A DNA stretch of 39,219 nucleotides from contig NZ_JARGYC010000043.1 of assembly GCF_029168335.1 (NCBI RefSeq), forward strand, positions 1 through 39,219. The letters are read 5' to 3'. Both the position numbers and the translations under genes were made by a program. Positions 7,136 to 15,076 of the stretch are shown here, one piece after another. This DNA comes from Psychromarinibacter sediminicola. GTDB lineage: Bacteria; Pseudomonadota; Alphaproteobacteria; Rhodobacterales; Rhodobacteraceae. Each line of letters opens with the position of its first letter. Position 1 is the first letter of the stretch. The notes beneath the pieces were generated by a model that searched no databases, was not told the DNA's origin, and saw only the letters and a program-made list of their open reading frames with translations.

Positions 7136-8274
7136 GCGGATCGCCCCCCAGCGCACATGTTCTGCTGTCCGAGTACGAGCAAGCCATCGCGCCCACAGAC
7201 CGTTTTGAAAATTCTGAAATCACGCCGATTTTGTTGGGCCTGTTTGGTGAGGTCGGCAGCGTGATGAGCACTTCGAAGAAGCTTCAGCGGGAAAAGACCG
7301 CGTTCACGGGATTCCAGCGCGATGTCGAGGAAGAGCTTGGCGATACGCTCTGGTATGTCGCCGCGCTTTGCAGGCGTCTGGACGTGAAGCTCTCGGACAT
7401 GTTCGCACGAGTTCTCGACGGCAACGGTTACGCGGTCAGCATCGCCGCCAACGCCGACCCCGCGCATCCGGTCGCCCAGGTCATGACCGCCAAGGACATC
7501 GCACCGCTGGACTCCGTCCTGCTGCGGCTGGGCGAGCAGGCGGCCAAACTTCTGAACCTCGATGTCACTGCCGGCACGGCCAAAGATCAGGTTCTCAGCT
7601 TCGTCCGGGTCTACATCGAGGCCGTACAAGCCGCCCATGTCTCGTTTTCTGCCGTTCTGAGCAGCAACATGGCCAAAACATGCGGTCGCTTCATTGCACC
7701 GAATCCCGACGATCTACCGGATTTTGATGCTGACTTTCCCGAGGAAGAGCAACTGCCACGTTATTTCGAGATCGAGATATCGCAGCGGGCCGATGGCCGC
7801 AGCTATCTGCGGTGGAATGGCGTCTTTATCGGCGACCCGCTATCGGACAATATTGCCGATGAGGACGGGTATCGCTTTCACGATGTCTTCCACTTTGCCA
7901 ACACGGCAATCCTGCACTGGTCGCCGACATTCAGAGCGCTGATCAAGCATAAGCGCAAGAGCCGGAAACACGTCGATGAGGCCCAGGACAGCGGACGGGC
8001 TATTGTCATCGATGAGGGGCTGTCAGCCTATATCTTTTCCTATGCCAAATCTGTGAATTTCTTCGAGGATCAAAAGACGGTTTCCTTCGATTTGCTCAAG
8101 GCCGTGCGCAATTTCGTGCGCGGTTACGAAGTCGAGGCCTGTCCTCTTCATCTATGGGAGTACGCGATCTTGCAGGGCTACGAGGTTTTTCGTGAAGTAC
8201 GAAAGAACAATGGCGGCATCATCGTCGGCAATCGTGATGAACGCAAGCTACACTACAAAACCGCCGGAAAGTAA
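7132..8274 (+). CDS. MazG-like nucleotide pyrophosphohydrolase with extra conserved C-terminal domain
   Basis: 380 residues. The N-terminal ~95 residues form a MazG-type all-alpha NTP pyrophosphatase: LLGLFGEVGSVM (34-45), KKLQ (49-52), then VEEELGDTLWYVA (65-77), giving Glu40 and the E68-x-x-D71 metal-binding pair. The second Glu of the usual first ExxE is Ser43. The C-terminal half (about 205-375) is a separate domain with YRFHDVFHFANTAILHW (an HDxxH-like core), DEGLSAYIFSYAK and KAVRNFVRGYEVE, likely metal-dependent but unidentified. MazG enzymes hydrolyse (d)NTPs, including damaged or non-canonical ones. In this operon it may remove or make a nucleotide signal, or police modified dNTP pools; that is inference. 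The downstream gene begins 5 nt after its stop. Confidence 0.8.
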   Translation: MSGSPPSAHVLLSEYEQAIAPTDRFENSEITPILLGLFGEVGSVMSTSKKLQREKTAFTGFQRDVEEELGDTLWYVAALCRRLDVKLSDMFARVLDGNGYAVSIAANADPAHPVAQVMTAKDIAPLDSVLLRLGEQAAKLLNLDVTAGTAKDQVLSFVRVYIEAVQAAHVSFSAVLSSNMAKTCGRFIAPNPDDLPDFDADFPEEEQLPRYFEIEISQRADGRSYLRWNGVFIGDPLSDNIADEDGYRFHDVFHFANTAILHWSPTFRALIKHKRKSRKHVDEAQDSGRAIVIDEGLSAYIFSYAKSVNFFEDQKTVSFDLLKAVRNFVRGYEVEACPLHLWEYAILQGYEVFREVRKNNGGIIVGNRDERKLHYKTAGK

Positions 8275-8279
8275 CAATC

Positions 8280-8978
8280 ATGACGTGTACACAGGAGATT
8301 TTCAGAACGCTGGGAGACATTCGGTTCGAGAATACCTTTAATCCGTATTTCGAGCGGTGCCCTGTCTATGATGCGAAAGATGCACCGGAGCTAAGGCGGC
8401 ACTATCTCGCAGAAATGCTGCACCGTGCTGCCGACGCCGAGTTGGATGCGATCTGGGTCGGGCGTGACCTCGGATATCGTGGGGGGCGGCGAACCGGTCT
8501 GGCGCTGACGGATGACGTGCATTTTGCTGATCATTTGGAGCGTTGGGGGTTGGATGTGCAGCGTCCGACCTACGGCAAGCCTGTCGCCGAACGGACCGCC
8601 GCCGCAATCTGGGATATCCTGCTGCGCGTCAACGTGCCGGTCTTTCTCTGGAATGTCTTTCCCCTCCATCCCTTCATCAAGGGTGATCCGTTCTCCAACC
8701 GCGCCCACAACGCCAGAGAGCGCAGGGCGGGGGCCGGGATTTTGATCCAGATGGTCGAATATCTGCAACCGAAGCGGGTCATTGCCATCGGCAACGATGC
8801 CTACAACGTCCTGTCCGATGTCTTTGCCGAGGACTTTGTCTACAAGGTAAGGCACCCCAGCTATGGCGGGCAGGCCGAGTTCTTGGCTACGATGCAGTCA
8901 CTCTATGCTACGCAAATCGCTGAGCGCGAACCGGATTTGTTTGGCCATATGCCGGAAGCAGACATCAACTCGCGGTAG
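8280..8978 (+). CDS. Uracil-DNA glycosylase superfamily protein
   Basis: 232 residues with UDG-superfamily landmarks in order: WVGRDLGYRGGRRTGLALTDD (59-79, in the place of the GExPGxxE-type motif), FLWNVFPLHP (122-131, cf. NxxP-type motif 3), PKRVIAIGNDAY and VRHPSYGG (190-197, the HPS loop that inserts in the minor groove). No iron-sulfur cysteine set is obvious. UDG-fold enzymes excise uracil or other bases, and at least one phage-defence glycosylase is known to excise modified phage bases. As the last gene of the TIR-Nmad2-MazG-UDG operon it may recognise or excise a non-standard base. A housekeeping repair role is unlikely, given its location and its divergence from Ung. Confidence 0.75.
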   Translation: MTCTQEIFRTLGDIRFENTFNPYFERCPVYDAKDAPELRRHYLAEMLHRAADAELDAIWVGRDLGYRGGRRTGLALTDDVHFADHLERWGLDVQRPTYGKPVAERTAAAIWDILLRVNVPVFLWNVFPLHPFIKGDPFSNRAHNARERRAGAGILIQMVEYLQPKRVIAIGNDAYNVLSDVFAEDFVYKVRHPSYGGQAEFLATMQSLYATQIAEREPDLFGHMPEADINSR

Positions 8979-9267
8979 CCTTTACCGCGCACGTCCGCCT
9001 TCACGTTCGAGGCCCATTGTTGGTTCATACGCGGCAATCTTTCACTTTCCGCCCACGCCGCCAAGGCTGGGGATGCGCATGGTAGGCCAGCGCGATACTG
9101 CGGAGCTGCCTGTCATTCCTGCCGTTCACTGCGTCCACGAAGCTGTCTGAATGTCGCATTCACCGTGTGCGGGGCAAACCTTCAGGGTGATGCAATGCGC
9201 TTGTCACGCAATCATAGTACAATAGAAGTTATTTCAGATACAGCAGTAGTTGTTGCGCAATCGGCCA
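8979..9267. other. Intergenic region between convergent cargo genes
   Basis: No gene or strong hairpin is recognised between the UDG-like gene (plus) and the convergent ThsB-like gene (minus). The right part (about 9200-9260) is AT-richer. Confidence 0.3.
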
Positions 9268-9810
9268 TCAGCACTGCCTGTTATTATGCATCCGCTCGCG
9301 TGGATTCACAATCAGGTGCGTATGCGTCTGCCGCCTTTGGAAAGCAGCTTCTATTGCGGTTACAAGGGATTGCGTAGAGGTTGGATATTGCATGTGCCGA
9401 GCGTAGCAATCCGCTTGCCCTTCTCCGCGCAAATTGTCGTTAAAGCGCTTTGGAAAGTACCCGTCTTGCTCGGGATAGCTTGGAAGTTTGATCCCGAGCA
9501 ATCCGTTAGGGCTTATCGTTTCTCCTAGACGAAGTGATGCCTGAAGCTCCCAATCGACATAGCGTCGGGCCCACGTACACCTGCCAAGCATTAGTAGCGT
9601 AACGGTCGAGTTGGAGAGATAGAGCTCACGGATGCGACGCATGACGTAATCTGTGCTGGCGCTTTGAACGACCTCACCAGGCATTTCGTTGCCGAGACCG
9701 CGAGCGATAAAGGTATCTGCCTCGTGATCGAAGTCCCGAATGAATTGATCGACTTCACGCTGGTCAGCGTGATGGTAGGAGATAAAACATTTTCGGCGAA
9801 CGACTGCCAT
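9268..9810 (-). CDS. ThsB-like TIR protein (DUF1863/MTH538 family), orphan
   Basis: The ATG at 9810 follows GAGGT and gives 180 residues; a longer frame upstream has no domain. Motifs: RRKCFISYHHADQREVDQFI (5-24), DTFIARGLG (32-40), STDYVMRRIRELYLSNSTVT (52-71), LMLGRCTWARRYVDWELQAS (73-92), with Glu88 as the predicted catalytic residue. This is the classic ThsB TIR family of Thoeris, which makes a cyclic ADP-ribose isomer that activates ThsA (SIR2-SLOG). No ThsA is adjacent. The nearest partners are the separate SLOG protein at 3781-4656 and a SIR2 protein at 18345-19628. It may be a solitary TIR or part of a split system. An inverted repeat 72-93 bp upstream of the start may be its operator. 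Confidence 0.8.
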   Translation of the reverse strand: MAVVRRKCFISYHHADQREVDQFIRDFDHEADTFIARGLGNEMPGEVVQSASTDYVMRRIRELYLSNSTVTLLMLGRCTWARRYVDWELQASLRLGETISPNGLLGIKLPSYPEQDGYFPKRFNDNLRGEGQADCYARHMQYPTSTQSLVTAIEAAFQRRQTHTHLIVNPRERMHNNRQC

Positions 9811-9881
9811 AGCGACCTCACACAATATCCTTGCGTGCGGGAAAGCTAACACGCTCTCCGCTTTTCATGCTTCCCGAATAT

Positions 9882-9903
9882 TCAAGAAATCTGGTTTTCT
9901 TGA
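9882..9903. repeat. 8-bp inverted repeat upstream of ThsB-like gene
   Basis: TCAAGAAA (9882-9889) and TTTCTTGA (9896-9903) are separated by 6 nt. The repeat lies between the membrane-protein gene and the ThsB-like start, both minus strand. It is either an operator for the TIR gene or a weak terminator for the operon upstream. Confidence 0.4.
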
Positions 9904-10060
9904 CTTGTTTGGATGTCCGCTCCTCTTGTGGATCGCGATAATGCTTGCACGCGCAGAGGATGATAGCCCTTCACCTTCTCAAGACTTTGGTGCTTACCGC
10001 AACGATGCACAAGGTGGGCTCGTGGTATGAATTCGCTGCGATCTTTTTGAACGGCTGCTT

Positions 10061-10486
10061 TCAAACCTGTTGAGGTGATCCTGGCCCTGCAAGAGACGCA
10101 ATACGCACCCATGCAGTGACACCGACAATGATCGCGCCGACAGTGGCGAAGACGAGCGTCCAAGACTCACCTGCGCCGCCGGCTTGTGCGAGTCCCTTCA
10201 CTGCATGAAACCCAGCAAGACCTGCCGGCAAGGCGTAAAGTGCCCCGAGCGCAAGGCGGATGATCGGTGAGCGGATCGTAGCGAAGGCCACTTGTCCGAG
10301 AACAAGGGCTATAGCACCGCCGAGCAGCGCGACGGCGACCGCTCCGATCGGTCCCGCGCCGCTTTCAAAGGCGTAGTAGCCAGCCGTTATTGCGACGAAG
10401 AACGGAAGCGCATAAACGGCCAGACTGAACAAGAGCCAGCACAGAAAACCGAGGCCGATGACGCTAAGCAGCGCGGACACAAACAT
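10061..10486 (-). CDS. Small ICE membrane protein, function unknown
   Basis: The ATG at 10486, preceded by GAGGAG, gives 141 residues. Nearly the whole protein is hydrophobic, with about four predicted membrane segments: around residues 5-35, 45-68, 78-93 and 110-130. I recognise no enzymatic motif. Similar small membrane proteins commonly follow the DUF2493 gene on alphaproteobacterial ICEs, so it is taken as a backbone gene. It is the last gene of the ICE minus-strand cluster before the first cargo block. Confidence 0.7.
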   Translation of the reverse strand: MFVSALLSVIGLGFLCWLLFSLAVYALPFFVAITAGYYAFESGAGPIGAVAVALLGGAIALVLGQVAFATIRSPIIRLALGALYALPAGLAGFHAVKGLAQAGGAGESWTLVFATVGAIIVGVTAWVRIASLAGPGSPQQV

Positions 10487-10604
10487 GGGCGGTCTCCTCA
10501 AGGATGGAACGCCTCCACCAACCGCCATGGCGCCTTTGCAAGTATAGCGCAGCGTATCGCGCGCCGGAACCTTCCGGCGCGCATCAGGGGATGCACACCA
10601 CGCA

Positions 10605-11543
10605 TCACATCTTCCGCATTGAATCTTGCCGGGCCCGGAAGTCGTAAAGCGGCACACCGAGCTTTTTGGCTTTATCGGCGAGGTTGTCGGTGATGCCGGA
10701 CCCCGGAAAGAGGATGAGCCCGATGGGCATCGCCTCCAGGAGTGCGTCGTTGCGCTTGAACGGCGCGGCCTTCCCGTGGCGTTTCCAGTCGGGCTTGAAG
10801 ACGATCTGCTGGCATTTGCGGGCGTCGGCCCAGCAGGCGGCGATCTTCTCGGCGCCTTTGGGCGATCCGCCATGCAGGAGCACCATGTCGGCGTGCTTGG
10901 TCTTCACCCGGTCGAGCGCCGCCCAGATGGCGTGATGGTCGGTGACGTCGAGCCCGCCGGAGAAAGCCACGCGTGGGCCAGTTGGCAGGAGAGGTTCGAT
11001 CTCGGAACGCCGCTTCGCCGTCAGATAGTCGCGGCTGTCGATCATGGCGGCCGTCAGCGTGCGGCGACTGATCCGTGATCCCGAGTGCGGACGCCAGGGC
11101 TGGCCGATATGGGTCTCGAAGTGGTCGGCGGCGATGTCGCGCATGAGTTCGTAGGCATTGCGCCGCTCGATCAGCGTGACGCCTTGCGATGTAAGGGTTT
11201 CGAGTTCGACAGACCGTACTTCCGAGCCGTCCTGTTCACGCTGCGAGCGTTTCTGGGCCTGTTCGTTGTCGTCGAGTTCGCGGTCGACGCGGGCGGTCGT
11301 GCGATGGAACAGATTCGTCACGGACCAGAGCAGGTCTTCAAGATCCGGTTCGAGACGCGTGTCGCCCAGCGCTGCGGCGAGTGCGTCGAAGATGTCGGCC
11401 ATCGCAGCCAGGAGGGCATCGGCTTCGGGCAACGGCCTCGGATCGGGCTCGTCGGCGAAAGGCCGGTAGCCGTAGAGCTGCAATTCTTCGAGCGCGACGG
11501 CGGTTGCGGAACTGGCCATTGGTTCGGTGGTCTCGGCTGTCAT
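10605..11543 (-). CDS. DUF2493 (YspA/YAcAr SLOG-family) protein
   Basis: 312 residues from the ATG at 11543, which follows AGGAGA. The C-terminal ~130 residues are the DUF2493 domain, a SLOG-type Rossmann fold: RVAFSGGLDVTDHHAIWAALD, MVLLHGGSPKGAEKIAACWA, DWKRHGKAAPFKRN, and LILFPGSGITDNLADKAKKLG. The N-terminal part is helical and acidic (PFADEPDPRPLPEADALL) with a charged middle (DRELDDNEQAQKRSQREQ). This is a standard backbone gene of alphaproteobacterial ICEs, beside the toprim and ParB genes. The SLOG fold suggests nucleotide-ligand binding, but the role is unknown. Confidence 0.85.
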   Translation of the reverse strand: MTAETTEPMASSATAVALEELQLYGYRPFADEPDPRPLPEADALLAAMADIFDALAAALGDTRLEPDLEDLLWSVTNLFHRTTARVDRELDDNEQAQKRSQREQDGSEVRSVELETLTSQGVTLIERRNAYELMRDIAADHFETHIGQPWRPHSGSRISRRTLTAAMIDSRDYLTAKRRSEIEPLLPTGPRVAFSGGLDVTDHHAIWAALDRVKTKHADMVLLHGGSPKGAEKIAACWADARKCQQIVFKPDWKRHGKAAPFKRNDALLEAMPIGLILFPGSGITDNLADKAKKLGVPLYDFRARQDSMRKM

Positions 11544-11566
11544 GGGATCGTCTCCTGTTCGGCATG

Positions 11567-11585
11567 GGCCGCGCCTCTCGCGGCC
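11567..11585. repeat. Hairpin in DUF2493 leader
   Basis: GGCCGCG (11567-11573) pairs with CGCGGCC (11579-11585) over a 5-nt loop. It lies about 24-42 nt upstream of the DUF2493 start, within the 214-nt gap behind the toprim gene. No T-tract follows, so it is more likely a leader structure than a terminator. Confidence 0.45.
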
Positions 11586-11757
11586 TTCCCGAGTGACGGA
11601 AAAGCGGGGGCTGGCGGGGACTGCATCGCCGCAGCCGTTGCCGGCCCGACCGGGCTCCGCTCCGTCTCGCTCCTCCCGGAAGGCCGAAGGCGTGGCTCTC
11701 GTATCGGGAGGCGTTCTGAGGATGCCCGCGAGAACAGCGACTGGCCTGTTCAACTGC

Positions 11758-12798
11758 TCAGGGATTGCAGGAAAGCAGCCGCGATAGATCAACCGTGGCC
11801 AATTGCGGGCCCAGATGCGCCCGCAGGTCTTCTCGTCCGAGCTTGCGGAGATCTTCGTTGAAATCATCGCCAATGGGAGAAAGCCGGACCGTCTCGATGC
11901 CGACGGCATCTGCACGTTCCGTCAGTTTGTCAGCCGCCATGGCGCCTGCTTCGTCGGCGTCGGCCGCGATATAGAGACGCCGAAGCCCTGCCGGCAGGAT
12001 CAGCGCGGCGAGATGGTTGGCCGATAACGCGGCGATGACCGGCAGGTCGGGTAACGCCATGCGCAGTGACAGCGTGCTTTCCAGCCCTTCGCCGGCAGCA
12101 AGAATGTCGGTCGCGGCCCCGATCCGCACGCCATGGCCTAGCAGATTTCCCATGGCCTTACGCGGCGGGTCGAGCGGCGCCTTGCGCGCCGTCGCCGGAT
12201 CGAGCCAGGTGCGATGGATGCCGGTGAGATTGCCGTTCCCGTCGGTGACCTTCGCAAGCAAGGCTGGCCAGGTCTCTGGTAACGTCTCTTTCGGCTGTCC
12301 TTCGCGCCAATAGTAGCAATGCGGATGAAATCGCAGCGCTGGCGCATCGCCAAGTCCAGCAAGACCGCGCCGATGGAGATAGCGCTCGGCGAGCGTTCCG
12401 CTGATCGGTCTTCCTATGGCGAAGAGACGACGCGCCGCCTCCGGTGATCCGGCGGGTACGGATTGGCGCTCACGTCGTTGCGGTTCGGGACGTGGCAGAC
12501 TCAGGAAGCGCCGCGCCTCGTCAAGCGTCTCACAGAAGGTGTGGAGATGCTGCGTGGCGGCTATGAGGTCGAGGAGGTCGCCATGCTCGCCCGTGGCTGC
12601 GTCGGCCCATTTACCGGCGGCGCCCGGACCATGAGTTGGTCCGGTCAGCCGCACATAGAGACTGCGCCCGGGAGTGTTTCGGGCGTCGCCGACGATCCAG
12701 TAGCGGCCTTGTCTGCGTCCGTTGGAGAGATAATGGCGGCAAACGGCCTCCGCCTCGCGCGCGAGCCGTCGCGTGATGTCGGATGCTGTATCGGTCAT
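11758..12798 (-). CDS. DUF7146/toprim domain protein, primase-like
   Basis: 346 residues from the ATG at 12798 (GGAGG upstream; an in-frame ATG at 12810 is less well placed). The N-terminal region has RYWIVGDARNTPGRSLYVRL and AGKWADAATGEHGDLLDLI, the DUF7146 pattern of ICE-borne primase-like proteins. Toprim motifs follow: DILAAGEGLESTLSL with the catalytic Glu, and LYIAADADEAGAMAADKL with the DxD pair. No zinc-finger Cys set or helicase domain is present. It may make primers for the transferred strand or for element replication. It lies downstream of parB, but a strong terminator (12819-12854) separates the two, so it probably has its own promoter. Confidence 0.85.
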   Translation of the reverse strand: MTDTASDITRRLAREAEAVCRHYLSNGRRQGRYWIVGDARNTPGRSLYVRLTGPTHGPGAAGKWADAATGEHGDLLDLIAATQHLHTFCETLDEARRFLSLPRPEPQRRERQSVPAGSPEAARRLFAIGRPISGTLAERYLHRRGLAGLGDAPALRFHPHCYYWREGQPKETLPETWPALLAKVTDGNGNLTGIHRTWLDPATARKAPLDPPRKAMGNLLGHGVRIGAATDILAAGEGLESTLSLRMALPDLPVIAALSANHLAALILPAGLRRLYIAADADEAGAMAADKLTERADAVGIETVRLSPIGDDFNEDLRKLGREDLRAHLGPQLATVDLSRLLSCNP

Positions 12799-12818
12799 CC
12801 AAGCCTCCATATTGACAA

Positions 12819-12854
12819 CAAAAAAGAAGGAGCCCGCCACGATGGGCGGGCTCC
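12819..12854 (-). terminator. Intrinsic terminator after parB
   Basis: On the minus strand a perfect 10-bp GC-rich stem (12854-12845 with 12838-12829), loop of 6 nt, is followed by TTCTTTTTTG. It lies 39 nt beyond the ParB stop codon. Confidence 0.85.
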
Positions 12855-12892
12855 AGGGGCGGCTGCGGGAGCCACGGGGGAATGGCTCCCGG

Positions 12893-14950
12893 TCACTCGG
12901 CCGCAGTGGCGAAGGCGTTGCCGGTGACGGGTTCATCATCGGCGATGACGGCTGAATCCCCCATGGCCGTTTCGCCGCCGTTATCCGCCGATTGCGCTTC
13001 GTCCTTGGGAAGAGGCGGCATGCGCAGGACTTCGGGCAGCCAGCCGGTTCCTTCGAGAAGCTCTTCGGCCGCAGCGACCATCTCCGGCTTCTTCAGGCTG
13101 GCGATGCGGTCGGCGGCTTCATCGCCCTTGGCTTCGCGCACGGCTTCCAGAATGCGGGCCTTGGTGACGCGCGCGAGATAGCTCTCGCCCGTCGGCGTCC
13201 AGCCCGCCGCCGCCATGTCGAGCCCAAGAGTTGCCGCCAGCACGTCTGCATGGGTGAGCGCCCGCGGTCGGCGGTTGTAGGGCTCCTGAACGGCATTGAC
13301 CGTCATGGCGACGCAATGTGCGAACAGTGCCTCGCGGCTGTCGCTGTCGAAGCCAACCAACGCGTCCCACAGATTTTCAGGCCCGTTGGGAAGTGCAGCG
13401 AGCCAGCTTTCGGTGCGGGCGTCCACACTGAGCGCATAGGCCGTGTCGCCAAGACCCGGCGCCTGAGCGCCAAAACCGGCACTGTGCGGCGTGATCTCGA
13501 CGCAGCTATCCAGCGGATAGTGGTAGAAGAGCCGCAGCGTCATCGCGTGCAGAGCGCCGAGGAAAGCCGTCTGCGGATCGTTGGCGAGCGCGTCGCGCAG
13601 GGCGAGCGTACGATGCGCCGTCAACTCCATGACGAGGCGGTCGGAGAGTGGTTTCAGGCCATCTTCTTCCTCTTCGGTCTCATCGCTGGAATCCGCAGCC
13701 GTGGCATCACCGACCTCAACATCGGCGGAGGCGTCGGTCAAATTGGCCCCATCCTGCCCATCGGTCTCGATCTTGGGTTCGTCTTCGGGGCGGACATAGC
13801 CGCGCTCCACGCGCAAGCGACGGTCATGGCCGATGCTGACGAAGACGCCGGCCATGGCGATTTCTTCCGGTTCGAAGCGGACGGGCCGCTCCTGCAAGGT
13901 CTCCATCGCCGTTTCGATCTCGCCGAGCCGGATGTCGATCTCTTCCGGGAATTCCTCGGCGTCGGCATACTCGTCTTCGAGCCGATCGTATTCAGCCTTG
14001 AGCGCTTCGAAGCTGGCCGTCTCCTCGTCGCTCATCGGCTCGGTTTCGCCGATGATCCGGCGCAGGCCGTAGGTGTGGCCATAGGGGAAGTCGGTGCCGA
14101 TCTCGATCCATTTCCAGCCTTCGGCACGGATCGCTTGCGTCTCTGTTTCGAGCTTTTCGTCGACGAGCTTCGCAAGCAGGCCGGCGTCCTGCAGCCAACC
14201 GCCATCATCGGACTGGAAGAGGTCGCGCAGGATGACGCCGCCGGCGGCTTCATAGGCGTCGAGCCCGACGAACTGCGCCCGGCGATCGGAAGCGCGCACG
14301 GCGCCTTCGGTCAGCATACGGCGGATTTCGTAGGGCTGCTTTACGTAGGTCCGCTTGATCGATTCCCAGACCTGTTCCTGGCGCTCATGATCGGGATTGA
14401 TCGTGAAGGCCATGAGCTGGTCGAGCGTCATTTCCTCCTCCGCATAGGCGTCGAGGAGCGACGGCGCGAGGGCAGCGAGCTTAAGCCGTTGCTTGACGAC
14501 ATTCGCCGAGACGAAGAAGGCCGCCGCGATCTCTTCCTCGCTCTTGCCCTTCTCCCGCATCGCCTGGAAGGCGCGGAACTGGTCGAGCGGATGGAGCGGC
14601 GCCCGCTGAACATTCTCGGCGAGACTGTCTTCTTCAGCCAGTCCGTCCGTGCGCACGATGCAGGGCACGGGCGCGGTGCGGTTCAGGCGCTTCTGCTTGA
14701 CCAGCAATTCGAGCGCCCGGTAGCGGCGTCCGCCGGCGGGGATCTCGAACATGCCGGTTTCCGCGCCGTTCTCGTCCAGCACCGGCCGAACCGTGATCGA
14801 GGATAAAAGTGTGCGCCGGGCGATATCCTCGGCCAGCTCCTCGATCGAGACGCCGGCCTTGACGCGCCGGACATTGGACTGGCTGAGCACCAGCTTGTTG
14901 AAGGGGATGTCGCGCGAGGCGCTGAGAGTGATTTTCTGAGACTTGGTCAT
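12893..14950 (-). CDS. parB: ICE-type large ParB/RepB/Spo0J family protein
   Basis: 685 residues from the ATG at 14950 (GGAGAACTGACATG). The N-terminal ParB nuclease-like domain has LVLSQSNVRR, IPAGGRRYRALELL (box II GGRRYRA) and ENVQRAPLHPLDQFRAF. A helix-turn-helix follows (SEEEIAAAFFVSANVVKQRLKLAAL). The middle (about 300-450) is acidic, with a DSSDETEEEEDG stretch, and the C-terminal third is unlike chromosomal ParB. At more than twice the length of a segregation ParB, it belongs to the ICE/plasmid family found beside DUF932. No parA is nearby, so a role in gene regulation or DNA processing rather than classical partition is possible. It shares a 46-nt leader repeat with the upstream DUF932 gene. 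Confidence 0.9.
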   Translation of the reverse strand: MTKSQKITLSASRDIPFNKLVLSQSNVRRVKAGVSIEELAEDIARRTLLSSITVRPVLDENGAETGMFEIPAGGRRYRALELLVKQKRLNRTAPVPCIVRTDGLAEEDSLAENVQRAPLHPLDQFRAFQAMREKGKSEEEIAAAFFVSANVVKQRLKLAALAPSLLDAYAEEEMTLDQLMAFTINPDHERQEQVWESIKRTYVKQPYEIRRMLTEGAVRASDRRAQFVGLDAYEAAGGVILRDLFQSDDGGWLQDAGLLAKLVDEKLETETQAIRAEGWKWIEIGTDFPYGHTYGLRRIIGETEPMSDEETASFEALKAEYDRLEDEYADAEEFPEEIDIRLGEIETAMETLQERPVRFEPEEIAMAGVFVSIGHDRRLRVERGYVRPEDEPKIETDGQDGANLTDASADVEVGDATAADSSDETEEEEDGLKPLSDRLVMELTAHRTLALRDALANDPQTAFLGALHAMTLRLFYHYPLDSCVEITPHSAGFGAQAPGLGDTAYALSVDARTESWLAALPNGPENLWDALVGFDSDSREALFAHCVAMTVNAVQEPYNRRPRALTHADVLAATLGLDMAAAGWTPTGESYLARVTKARILEAVREAKGDEAADRIASLKKPEMVAAAEELLEGTGWLPEVLRMPPLPKDEAQSADNGGETAMGDSAVIADDEPVTGNAFATAAE

Positions 14951-14963
14951 GTCAGTTCTCCAT

Positions 14964-15009
14964 GACGGGCTGGCCGAAAGCCTCTCTCTCAGCCTCCAAA
15001 CCCGTCACG
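14964..15009 (-). promoter_or_regulatory. Conserved leader hairpin of parB (copy 1 of 46-nt repeat)
   Basis: This segment matches 16288-16333 at 40 of 46 positions without gaps. Its ends are complementary (TGACGGG at 14963-14969 with CCCGTCA at 15001-15007), so the parB 5' leader can fold into a hairpin that ends just before the ribosome site. Probable shared translational or transcriptional control element. Confidence 0.6.
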
Positions 15010-15076
15010 AAAAACCCGGCCCGCCTCTTCCTCTCGAGGAAGCGACGGACCGGACAAGCAGAGCACCGATTTCAGA

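Noticed and set aside
10605-11915. Longer DUF2493 start upstream of 11543
   Set aside because: The extra N-terminal stretch has no homology and overlaps the toprim gene end; the ATG at 11543 has a good ribosome site.
12992-14806. Long plus-strand open frame opposite parB
   Set aside because: Antisense shadow of ParB, whose motifs are clear on the minus strand.
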